Source: Balanoglossus misakiensis
Lineage: Eukaryota; Hemichordata
Reading direction: 5' to 3'
Assembly: GCA_040954595.2 (NCBI GenBank)
Contig: CM082576.2
Location: 12,214,001-12,278,000, forward strand
Length of the DNA: 64,000 bases
Shown here: in pieces, positions 14,401 through 24,660 of the stretch
Position numbering within the stretch: position 1 is the stretch's first letter
How the letters are laid out: each line of letters opens with the position of its first letter
Notes under the pieces: model-generated
Databases searched by the model: none
The model's input: the letters and a program-made list of their open reading frames with translations, nothing else
Told to the model about the DNA's origin: nothing
Made by a program: the position numbers and the translations under genes

Positions 14401-17400
14401 TTTTTCAAAAAAGTGAAGAAATTTTGAAATTTCGCAAAGTCGAAAAATTGTCATTTTCGGATGATTTTCATGAGCTATAACCCATGATTTTTTTCAAAAA
14501 ATGAAGATATTTTGAAATTTCGCAAAGTCGAAAAATTGTCATTTTCGGATGATTTTCATGAGCTATAATCCATGATTTTTTTCAGAAAATGAAGAAATTT
14601 TGAAATTTCGCAAAGTCGAAAAATTGTCATTTTCGGATGATTTTCATAAGCTATAACCCATGATTTTTTTCAAAAAATGAAGATATTTTGAAATTTCGCA
14701 AAGTCGAAAAATTGTCATTTTCGGATGATTTTCATGAGCTCTAACCCATGATTTTTTTTCAAAAAATGAAGAAATTTTGAAATTTCGCAAAGTCGAAAAA
14801 TTGTCATTTTCGGATGATTTTCATGAGCTATAACCACTGATTTTTTTCAAAAAATGAAGAAATTTTGAAATTTCGCAAAGTCGAAAAATTGTCATTTTCG
14901 GGTGATTTTCATGAGCTATAACCCATGATTTTTTTCAAAAAATGAAGAAATTTTGAACTTTCGCAAAGTCGAAAAATTGTCATTTTTGGATGATTTTCAT
15001 GAGCTATAACCCATGATTTTTTTTTAAAAATGAAGAAATTTTGAAATTTCGCAAAGTCGAAAAATTGTCATTTTCGGATGATTTTCATGAGCTATAACCC
15101 ATGATTTCTTGAAATTTCGCAACAAATATCAAGGTCGTACGCGCTGCGGTTTTCAAATTTTTGATGTGAACGGACATACAGACATACATCCATACATCCA
15201 TCCATCCATACATCCATCCATACATACAGACGCAACCGATCCCATAAGGTCCCATGGTTTATACCAATGGGACCTAAAAAACCTTAAAAATTACAATGGT
15301 CTAGATAAATTAATGCTGTATATCCAACTTGTTGTATGTAGTATTCTATTAAGCGCAATATCCATTATTCGATACTGTGCCATATGCATATTGACATTTG
15401 CTTGCCATACTGACAAGGTGGGAGAGCATACGTTTGTGTTTGGAAACTCCTCGTTTGGAGAAACTATTCCATTCTATCTGTATTTGCCGTTTCATATTAA
15501 AAACAAATATTCAACAACCACAAAATATTTCCAACCGTGTTTCTTATGTAACTATGTAACCAAACCAGTATCAAACATTGTGCATGGTATCGGAGCTTCT
15601 TATGGATTCGAAACGTATTTTGTATTCAATGTGATTGCTCGCCGCGCAAGCCTATACAAGGCAGCTTGTTTTTGAAGGGTATGAACATGACAATGCCATT
15701 TTTGATTCAGGCGAAGCCTTTAACCCCCAGTTTATAATTTGCTTGAAAAACTGAGTCAACAAACATCAACACGGCACGTTTGATTGCGGATAGGGGCACC
15801 GCTAAACACCAGAGACATTTTAGTGTTTATTTACACACCAAGGTAACCACAATTCTCCGACTGCAGCAAATCACTGCAGCGGCTTCACGTCTTGACTATT
15901 AAACAATCACGCATTCTATTGCAACCAATAAAACATCGATCATATGAACGGTAATAAAAGCACAGATTTCCTCTTATTACTCGGCCTAAGGGTTTTTATA
16001 TTCCCTTTTGCCGTGAGTTGAACCGCGGAGAAAGGAATTTAAATCGTGTGGGTCACTTGACATCGCAAACTCTGCCCATCAAACGCGAGATTAACTTGTC
16101 CTTGTATGAGAGAGGTTGCCGTAAAGAAGTGCCGTCTGCAGTTAAATGCACACGGAAACAGAGTTGTGTCAATCTATCTGCGACTGGTGTTTTTTCGTTC
16201 CGTGAGTGCGGAATTTATTTTTACAAAATGAACAAGAATGGCAATTTTTTTTTATCTGTAAGAAAGACGACTTTTTTCAACATATGCAAGTATTAGTATG
16301 CCAGACTTGGCTTATTTTCGACAATTACAAGGTTTCTACATAAAATACAAAATGACCTACGTCAAACATCTAATCAAATGCAAAGTTAGTTATACCTACA
16401 CTTTGATACCAATTCGCGTCAAAAATTAATTTAATTGAGTGGGATCCCATTAATCAGTGAACATGTTAATATTTTCACGTGGTTTAAATTATGATAAATT
16501 AATGAACTGTTGCGGGGGGGGGGGGTAATTTATACCAAGAAGTGCGTTTGCAGTACTTGACCCATGGACCCGGTATTTATCAGATTTAGATAAAAACTTG
16601 TCGTTACACGTTATTGAAAAATTAAGCACACTTACATAATAAATCAACGTTGTTTCGCCGTTTCGCCTCAAGTTTGATACAGTATGTTTGCATTGCTGCG
16701 AATCTACCTATACTGAGATACATGGCCCGGAATTCTCTGCTTGTACTTAAATTAAGATGATACCATGTTTCCGCCAGACTTAGATTTGTATTTTAAAAAA
16801 TCACAATTCACGTGGCTCGTGGATAGAGTGTACGAAATTATGTTGTCTCCCAAGCATTCGTTTCTTATCCCCTCCCCCAACCCCCATCCCCACTGTTAAT
16901 AGACTGTCAACAATATTTCTAGTTTAGCACGTCGCCGTAACTTGAAGCACACCCACTCCGCGGAATTGAACTTTCAGGGCGCGCTGCTTTGTGTGCGCAA
17001 ATCATTCCCGCATTGATTTACTGATTGCGTTGGAAATTAAAGTTCATTCGGAGTCTGTTTGGCATTTGTGTGTAATAAATGCTCGGGTCTCCATTGTAGG
17101 TTTTAATCACACAGATGGAAAACACGTTCGCCTTAATATGAATACGGACGCTGTGCTGCGATAGCAACGGCGTCGGTTTTGATTTTGAGGACGTTACATT
17201 GTCTCTGTAGTACATGTAATTAACCCCTCCTCACATGCAATGAAAGGATAATATTTGAAAGTCTGATAAAATTTTAATATATCTACCGGAAATATCATTA
17301 ACGGACCGTTCTGCATTCAATACACGTACGATGAACCACGCGGCGTGTTGACCTGAATAATTACCATGGAAACATCGTTCTAAAGAATTTAATGTCTATG

Positions 17401-18288
17401 GACCTCAAAACGTCATTAGTCTTTGGAACCCTTTTTTATTAGCCGCACGTATGAAATTAAATCGGTTTTTATCGGCATTTGTAATGCGATTTTTTTCCTG
17501 TTTTGTGGTTTTCGTTTGATTTTTACTTAAAAATAAGGTTGGCATATTCACACATAAAGCTTTGTCATTGAAACCGTAGAATATACCGCTGTCGATAGAC
17601 TTTGTGTCTGAATAGATCTGTTCAGCAGGTGTAAAGTATATCACACACACGTTTCGATTGAAATGAAAGATAAGTTGTATTTACCTGATCCCGGAATGAT
17701 GAAGTTTAGCGTACAACACACGATGGCCATGGGCATCGGCATAATTGGGATGGCGGCTCGGATACCCTTCTCGCTGATTTTGACGTGATTTTGGAATCCC
17801 TGCGATTGTCCGTTGCTCTGCGGCGTCACGGCATTGATCTGCTGTATTTGCAGTTTGTTCGGATAGTCGACGGACACCACAGACACCCGCGACGGTCGCC
17901 TTGAGTGGTGAATATGTCCTCCGTCGATCGACAGCTTTCTCGAGTCGACGGACAGTCTTTTCGGGTCGTCCGTCGCCGTTCCTGGTCTCGAGGACGTCGA
18001 GACCATCACAGACGGCCGCTTCGCGGCGCTTCCGGCCGCCCCTTTCCATTTGCTCGCCACGGTTACCGACGGCCTTGGCGACGGCGATGCCCCCGAAGCG
18101 GCGGTGGTGGTGGCTGCGGGGACAGCAGCGGTAGCAGCAGCAGCCGCCGGGTTGTTCTCACTCGTCGGGTTGATCTCCGCTGGTGCCGCCTGGTTTGGCA
18201 AAGGTGTCGCAGGTGCGTTCGCTGCCTGTTCCCCCGTTGAGCTTCCAGTAGTTCCCGCTGTCTTGCTTTTTGCTTTTTTGTCCGCCAT
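2478..18288 (-). CDS. stum: SPEC3/Stum family membrane protein, two exons
   Basis: Exon 1 is 18288-17685 (ATG with a good AAGG context) and exon 2 is 2839-2478. The donor is TCAG|gtaaat and the acceptor ttatcctacag|GG. The join in phase 1 gives 321 residues. The first ~175 residues are a low-complexity Ala/Pro/Ser/Thr-rich, probably disordered segment with a basic HHSRRPSRVSVVS stretch. From about residue 180 the conserved core begins: IPIMPMPMAIVCC, then a segment running through PGSGTIISGFTLFCC across the exon junction, then a second hydrophobic segment at about 233-264 with WVGISQL and GWFWSIAWG. This core is the hallmark of the SPEC3/Stum family. Drosophila stum acts in mechanosensory proprioceptive neurons, and SPEC3 is a sea-urchin ectodermal protein. 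The role in this species is inferred. The 14,845-bp intron contains the satellite array. A perfect GTAAGT donor inside exon 2 (2650-2645) may allow another C-terminus after residue 264, so the tail after that point is less certain than the core. Confidence 0.9.
2840..6257 (-). other. stum-like intron, 3' part (left of the satellite)
   Basis: This is unique-looking AT-rich sequence with no supported exon. A short CAT trinucleotide run lies at 4051-4068, followed by CCACCGCCACCACC-type sequence. GC rises locally at about 5.0-5.2 kb, but no coding signal with splice sites was found there. Confidence 0.6.
6258..6344. repeat. left direct flank of the satellite (CATA/CATC-rich element)
   Basis: The segment runs from a TTTCAAGTTTTTGATGTGGACGG stretch (split here: TTTCAAGTTTTTG, then ATGTGGACGG) through CATACAGACAGACATAC and CATCCATAC runs to CAGACGCAACCGAT. 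A near copy in the same orientation lies at 15153-15240 on the other side of the array. The first satellite unit begins directly after CGCAACCGAT. Confidence 0.8.
6345..15112. repeat. 88-bp satellite array, about 100 tandem copies
   Basis: The unit begins CGGATGATTTTCATGAGC, continues CTATAACCCATGATTTTTTT, then an AAATGAAGAAATTTTGAA segment, and ends TCGAAAAATTGTCATTTT. Successive CGG starts at 6434, 6521 and 6609 give a period of 87-89 bp. Units differ mainly in the T-run length, TTCAAAAAATG versus TTCGAAAAATG versus TTCAAAAAGTG, and GAACTTTCG versus GAAATTTCG. A short ~67-bp unit lacking 21 bp (CTTTTGCAAAGATGATT in place of the normal junction) recurs at about 7282, 8671, 9531, 10215, 10987, 11847, 12355 and 14360. 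Units are most uniform in the middle and more diverged at the right end, which breaks down at about 15105. No open reading frame persists through it. It lies entirely inside the stum-like intron. Confidence 0.97.
15153..15240. repeat. right direct flank of the satellite (CATA/CATC-rich element)
   Basis: This copy starts CAAATTTTTGATGTGAACGG, continues through CATACAGACATACATCC and repeated CATCCATC, and ends CAGACGCAACCGAT. It matches 6258-6344 in the same orientation apart from differences in the number of 4-bp units. Confidence 0.8.
15241..17684 (-). other. stum-like intron, 5' part (right of the satellite)
   Basis: Directly after the flanking repeat there is a short hairpin at 15247-15275: AGGTCCCAT pairs with ATGGGACCT around GGTTTATACC. 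The rest is AT-rich with a poly-G run at about 16515. I found no supported exon. A 188-codon open frame starting in the satellite edge and running to 15675 reads through the CATC repeat and looks like chance. Confidence 0.6.
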
Positions 18289-20911
18289 CCTTCACTGAGG
18301 TTATTATCAAAAGGTCCCTATAATCCCACCTGATCAAGCGTGAAAAATCATCAAATTTGCAGGCTTCTCCATCGAGTGTTTCAGTCCAACAAATCGCTCC
18401 TGTCGTCTTCTCTGTCAGATTTAGAAAACAACCCTGGTAGTCTCCATTTTCATTTCGTTCCGTACGCTCTGAATGCGTAAGACTTCATTACCGTCCTTCG
18501 ATAAATTGTGGCTGTTCACTGATTACCTTGGTCTATGCCTTTATTCTACTAATGGATAACATCAGCAGAGAGTGTGCGTGAATAAATCTTGATAAATAGA
18601 TCCTGGCACAATTTTACCAAGTGATGGCGCTATACACATTTACGCTCACTGATACATGTACATGTACGTGTCCCGTTTCACCTTCATGACATGCCACTCT
18701 AAGTTTACCTATAAACATTGCAATAACTCCTTGTCGTGTAGAAAACTGGCAATTCGAATCGACATGTTGGTATTTCATACAGGAGCTAATTTCTTCGTTT
18801 TCTCCCCGACTATGAGGTCCGAGAAGAGTTATGCTGTCGAACCGTGGTCCAGCTGCAGCAGTGGAACCCGGGGTTTACGTCTTGCGCCCTCTTGTACATG
18901 TGGCGTGACGTTACTTTGTTTTTACCACCTGTTGCTGACCAAAGAGTTGGGGAGTTCAACACAGGTGAACAAGCCCAGCATCCCTAATTAGATCCCCGCA
19001 ACTGTTCGCGCATTCTCATCACATCGCATCGCGATGATACGCGCGCCAACGTCGGCGAAGGAGGAACGGCGGCCACATACCACAAACATCCAAATGAGTG
19101 GGCGTCTTGGGACAGATTTCAGTGGACGCCCAGACACCGAGCACCAGGGGTCAAGGCTATCATGCCAAGGACACTCGCTCTCTACCCCCCCCCCCCTCCC
19201 CCTGCATTTTAAGATGAATGTGTCTGTACTAAACATCAGTATATCGGATTTGGGCCGGGGTAAATATAGAGTAGCGAAACATTAACTCGTAACGTAAATC
19301 GGAACTGCCGCCTCGCTGGCCCCTGCGGGTCAAAGGTGACGCTGATGACTAAACCAAATGTCGAATGCAGGCTGTACAGTTGAACACAGACTGCTTTAAG
19401 GGTCATTGTAAAAAAACAGTTAGTATCCCACGCCAGATATAACGTTAATCCAATTCATTCCATCCACCGGTTGTATTTTATGATGCCTTCCGACAATAAA
19501 ATATTTATCACCCTTTTTACCCTTCAAATTCTTATTTACTAAATAACAACCAGGAATTTCTTTCACGTAGCGTTCTTTTAAAATTGTTGGTTATTTTTTA
19601 TGTGTAAAATTTTTCGTATTTCTCGAGTATATTATGGACATGTAAGATGGGTGGACATTCAAACGCCATTTTACCCTTTCGATTTATCAAATACCTTCGT
19701 CACCCGATGCAAACGGACGAGCGCCTCAAACATCATCGATTGTGCTTAGCTTAGTGTCATTATCTCAAATCACAAACCGGGTCAAAAGTATGAAACACTG
19801 ATTATTATTTATCGGTTGCTTTTAAATGAACATAAGATTGTACTCCTACTGCTGTAACTGGAAGTCGGGTTAAATAGGGCTTGAAGGTGGCTAGAGTTTA
19901 ACCACAGACAACCGCTGAACACGATAATACTGTTTTAGGTACGTGAGTACTTTTGCTTGGTGAAATCTTTGCTCTTTACATATAAGAAATATGCAGTTCG
20001 GAAGTCAAATTCTGCTTTATATGCATCATGTCGTTTATAGAAAAGGTCAAAGGAACAACTGCGCCCTTGCACTCGCGTTAAATGAGTAAATAATAAAAAA
20101 GACATAACAGACGACACACGTCACAAAAAGTGTAGGCTGAATTCCACGCACGTCGAAGCGCGCTATTTAATTACTGTCCCCAGTGCAATAATCTACAGCT
20201 ACTGTCGAAAGTGTGACGTCATCGCAGTCGTATTCAACCAAAAGAATCGATTCAACTCTGTCCTGATGACATATGTAAATACGACATCATAAAGTGCACT
20301 AGTTCTGAAAAATAACATGGCTGACTCAGAAGGAATGTGACAGGGCACCCCACTCCAGTCTAAAATTCTAGCGACTCAACCTATCGTTCATTACAGTAAA
20401 AAAAGTATTAGTTTCTAAAAATAGAAAGGATTACTTATGTTCAAGCAATTGAAATTCTTCTTGGTAAAATATATAATAACCTCATATATTAAAGCTAAAA
20501 AAATCGCGGTTAAAACACATTTCTGGCAGAAAATATAAATATATAATAAACATTTTCCAATGATCGATCGTTAGCAGCCATTTCGATAAAATATTTCTGT
20601 AAACCCGTATTTATTTATTTTGGTGGTATTCCAGTTAAGACCAAGTTTCTTACTGGATAAAAAAAAACTGGATAAAAACATCTGGAAGTATAAAAAAGAT
20701 TTACCTAAGTAGTAACTACACGGTACATCTTGGCATACCTAATATATTTTATCTGGCAAATAACAATTTCTGAATAATATTTTCAGTAATTAGTATAATT
20801 TTTTTCCCTATATTAATGGCAATTCGTTCAACTATCGACGCTAGGTTTGATTACACTGGTTCTAAAATCAACTGCAGATGTATTTCGGCGACAGAACATG
20901 TGGTCCCAGTC
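18289..20911. other. intergenic, between stum-like 5' end and GST 3' end
   Basis: No supported gene. It should contain the stum-like promoter and 5'UTR (minus strand, above 18288), but I see no clear TATA box. 20.3-20.8 kb is very AT-rich. A C-rich run lies at about 19185-19200. Confidence 0.5.
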
Positions 20912-20917
20912 TTTATT
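20912..20917 (-). terminator. candidate poly(A) signal of the GST gene
   Basis: TTTATT (AATAAA on the minus strand) lies about 125 nt past the GST stop. Another copy at 20610-20615 could serve a longer 3'UTR. Confidence 0.5.
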
Positions 20918-21040
20918 GCGCATGTCTAGTCCGGTGTGATTGACAGGTGATGTCGACCCGTTTCTTTCCTGGGCAGAAAAGTTCAAGGCTAAACAGCTGA
21001 GTACGGACGACTCTCTTTTTTAATGGACTCCACCTTCTAT

Positions 21041-24000
21041 TCAGGCCAGAGTGAGCTTGTTGTTGTTTTCCTTCTCGAAGTAGTATTCCTTGACTTTGGG
21101 ATAGTTCGCCACCCGGTCCCGGAGAGCCCTCACCAACGGGATAGTCTTGTACGGGTCTTTCCCTTTGAGATGCGGCGCTACCATGGTGTCGAACATTCCC
21201 AAGTAGACCATCAGCATGAGATCGGCGTAGGTCAACTGGGGAGGAGACACGGGAGAGGAAGTTAAGAGAGAAAGAGAGGGGGGTGCATGATGATGGTTTC
21301 GGGCGATTTTCCGTTCGCGAGTGTGTTCACTTCGGGTGCAAGACAAGAAATCCGACTCGCCGACAGGAAACAAACAGGCGAGCAGAGAAAAAAAAGCTAA
21401 TACGGGCTGTTTACATCACTTTGGAAGAATGCGACCGATACACTGCATCTTTTGTGGGACGTTGGCTCGTCGCCAACCCGGTATCTAGGTCTCGCCCCTA
21501 TCAAATCAATAGCGAGACACACCAATCGCCCACTCTCCATCCATCACGGGCTTTTTCCCACGCATTTTACTAACCGGGTTTGAAAAGTCCCCGAGTGTCA
21601 ACAATTCTTTGCGCTTCTGACATTTTTTTCTCTCTCTCCGAAAAACATCTTGTCAGCGCCCATCGGAGCATGTACATGCACGTGGGACGATTTTTGACAT
21701 ATTTGCGACCTTAAAATTCCTAACAGAATCGTCGCTTTGAAAATGCGATTCTGAAAAGTTTCACAGGCGCACCTGGTATATCACTGGTTTAATAGTGATC
21801 AAAACACATTTAAGGTCTCGCAAAGTGAACACAAAACTCTCATATGAAACGGTGGTTCGCCCTCTTGACTTTTTTTACAGGGCAACAGAACACGCACCAA
21901 ATAATTTCCATTCAGTAGAAGATGTCAGCCTAACCTCTAGTTGTCGAAGTTAGCTGTTTGTCAACATTAGTTTTTTGTCAAGGGTCATTGGGGTGATTGA
22001 TGATTGACATCCGGGTACCCCAAAATATCTTACACTAATATCAAACATGCGGTACGTATCACGTGACGAATTCCGCGGTGGCGACAATCTCACTTACCGA
22101 TTTTCCGACGAAAAAGCCCTTTCCGCCGTGGTTGCTTGCCAAGATCTTCTCCAGACATGCAAAATAGGACTTGAATTCTCCTTCGAAGAAATCATGCGCT
22201 ACTTTGGGCTGCAAAGTAACATAGATACAAATAGAAGTACTTAAGAATCGAATCGACTTTCTTTTTTGCCATCAGAAGTAAAATTCCAGAAAAATTTCAT
22301 CAGAAGTGTTTTGTGTTGTTTTTCGCATAAGAAGAAACAAATTGTTTTGCCTTGATTGGTAGGTACATATGGTCTCCAAAGAATAGTTATTTGGGAAAGA
22401 TGCCATGGTCCTGTGACAACAAATTTTAATGTCACAACAACCACAAAGTTGTACAACGAGGTATTCATAGAATTGGAACGATTATTATTTCGTACTGGTG
22501 GTAAAATCTGAACTTATGGAATTTAAAATTCTTCAATCTTGTATCCCTAACGAAAAACATTATAAACATCGGTCCAAAGTGCATTGAAATATCATTTACA
22601 TATATAGCTGATCACGCCAACAAACATACATGGATCATGGATGGGAGAATACATCATTAATTGCAATTTTAAAGATCTGATAGAATAAGTGTAAATCGAA
22701 AGACCACCAACTACAATAATACTAGAGAGTTCATAAAAACGATCTGAAATGATATAATCACATGTGGTGTTTCCATATCGATAAATGTACAGAATTTTTT
22801 CTGATGAAAAAAAGGCAATTCTGGGGATTTTGGAGCAAGTATTCAAGCGCCGTACTAACTGCCTGACGAGAGCGTGTTTTTGTCGCTGTGAAGCTTAAGG
22901 GAATAATATCCGACAATTTTGTTCCGTTTCGGGCGACGATAGATTGGCGAGGCCTTTTCCTACACTTCAATTCACCGGCTCCACTCTCTCGCACTATAGT
23001 CGGTATGCCACCATGATAATGCTAACTACATCTTTACAGGAGCCAAGGCCAAGGCAGATGCCAACCATAGGTTTTGATGGGCAAAAAAGTTTCGGCGTCT
23101 CTTGAAACAGTTTTCGCCTGCATTACAGTACACATGAGCGCCACAGACACAAACGAATGCGGGGAATAAAAACAACCTACCTTGTCCTCCAACCTGGCTC
23201 TGTAGACTTTGCTCAGGCCGAGCGTGATGAGATCATCTATGGTGTCATACACCATATCAACCTGCGCCGTTTCCCAAGTATTCGAGCCTCCGAGACCTGA
23301 AAGAGTCGACGGAGAGTAAACCTACACTGCAGAATTCAACTCCGTAGCACAGAAACATAGATTCCCATGCCCTGAAAACACGCTATACAAAATTGCAAAT
23401 GGAAACGAAATGGTTTGAGCACGCACAGTGGTGCATCGAACCTGTCTTCGCTCGGTAGCCATGGTTTTGGCACGAAAAAAAGTTCAAGATTCTCCGCTAA
23501 AAGTCACCCCCAACAATAAAACGGGTAAACTAACCAGTTTCACGTCCAATGTAGCGTATGATTGCGCCACTCTGGGACAAAAACACGCCGTCCAGTTCCA
23601 ACCAGGGCAAAAATGGCAGTTTCCCAACGCATTCATTGCCGCTTATGACGTCTGAAATGCAATAAAATGAAACAAAGTCAACGAAAAGGGATTGGTGTGA
23701 AATAAAAACAAAATCGAAGTTAGAGTACAAGAAATGCTGGAGATGGGTCCGGTAAACTGGGACCGCACCGCGCACCAATCTGTATAGATATACTAAACAA
23801 AAGATGAATAGTTTACAGCATTAGATTATCTCGCGCAGTAATTCTTTGGCGCGGCGCCTTTTCTTGCGGTTTTGCGGTTGCCGTGTTTGCGGTCGCACAG
23901 CTCGCTGTCACTGAGAAGATATTGATGTCAGAGGCGTTTGCAACGGAAAATGATATACGGCCTTGGCGCAACAGGTGGTAGGCGAGTGACGCCACCGTCT

Positions 24001-24514
24001 CTGCAGCCAAAAAAATGATATCCCGGAAAAAAGGTGTTCGCGGTGATGAGTTTCGCTTTAAATTTGTAATGCTCGTCGTGTTGGCGATCAAAAGGATGCA
24101 GCGATTTATCCCGACGATGTTGCTGTTGTCACTGCGACGTTGGTTTAGGACAATTAGATTAAAGGGGCGGCCATCATCGACTTGCCCCGGGCCGCCGGGG
24201 TGTCATTCTTGCGGCGAGAGCTGAAATGTTTATCGCATAGTTGGACACCGTGCAAAGGGCAGCCTGCCAACTATACAGAAGCGCCGGCTACTTTGGCAGC
24301 GCAGGCCGCAAAATCAATACGTTTACAAGAATGCATTCTAGAAATAGGGACTGCATCCAGGTGTATACATACTCTGTTTCATTGCTTTCCATTCTGTCAA
24401 CTCGCTGAAGGATACAACGTGATCGTTAAACTCAATGCCGCCGATGTACATAGCCAGGCGTATGGCCTCCCCGCGTGCGGGAACGTCGAAGTAGTGCATA
24501 GTGTACTCGGACAT
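21041..24514 (-). CDS. GstS: sigma-class glutathione S-transferase, five exons
   Basis: The exons are 24514-24373, 23651-23535, 23296-23181, 22208-22098 and 21235-21041. All have GT-AG borders and compatible phases, giving 226 residues. The protein starts MSEYTMHYFDVPARGEAIRL; Tyr8 is the expected sigma-class catalytic tyrosine. The thioredoxin-fold glutathione site includes Q74-S75 in LSQSGAIIRYIG. The C-terminal all-helical domain runs from about residue 88 and contains the LTYADLMLM helix (family pattern (L/F)T-x-AD). Sigma GSTs conjugate glutathione to electrophiles, and some members isomerise prostaglandin H2; which activity applies cannot be told. The region between W42 and D68 is roughly ten residues longer than usual and reads GKLPFLPWLELDG, with a doubled LP. 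The intron/exon layout is complete within 3.5 kb and no lesion is visible. The protein is cytosolic: there is no signal peptide. Confidence 0.95.
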
Positions 24515-24579
24515 GATGTTCGGATGCAGTGCGTTCAGATGGTCGAGTGTAGGTCTTCTTTGCGTGCTAGTGAGCTTCG

Positions 24580-24656
24580 GTCTGAATGAAACATGGTTCT
24601 GGCTTTGCGTCTTATATAGTTTTTTTCTTCTTCTAAAGTTCACTTAAGTTGAGTCA
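24580..24656 (-). promoter_or_regulatory. GST core promoter: TATA box and AP-1/NF-E2-like site
   Basis: On the minus strand TATATAAG lies at 24618-24611, about 100 nt upstream of the GST start codon. That would place initiation near 24580 and leave a 5'UTR of about 65 nt. TGAGTCA at 24650-24656 (a palindromic AP-1/NF-E2 core) sits 32 bp upstream of the TATA box. CNC-bZIP/AP-1 control is well known for GST genes; its use here is inferred from position only. Confidence 0.55.
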
Positions 24657-24660
24657 TTTC

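Noticed and set aside
6345-15112. CRISPR-like array
   Set aside because: The units are contiguous, with no unique spacers. This is a tandem satellite in an animal genome.
15109-15675. 188-codon open frame beginning at the satellite edge
   Set aside because: It starts in a diverged satellite unit, runs through the CATC repeat and shows no domain or conserved composition.
17681-18298. Several long open frames on both strands over 17.7-18.3 kb
   Set aside because: They are shadow frames of the GC-rich stum-like exon 1. Only the frame ending IPIMPMPMAIVCC carries the family core and a matching splice join.
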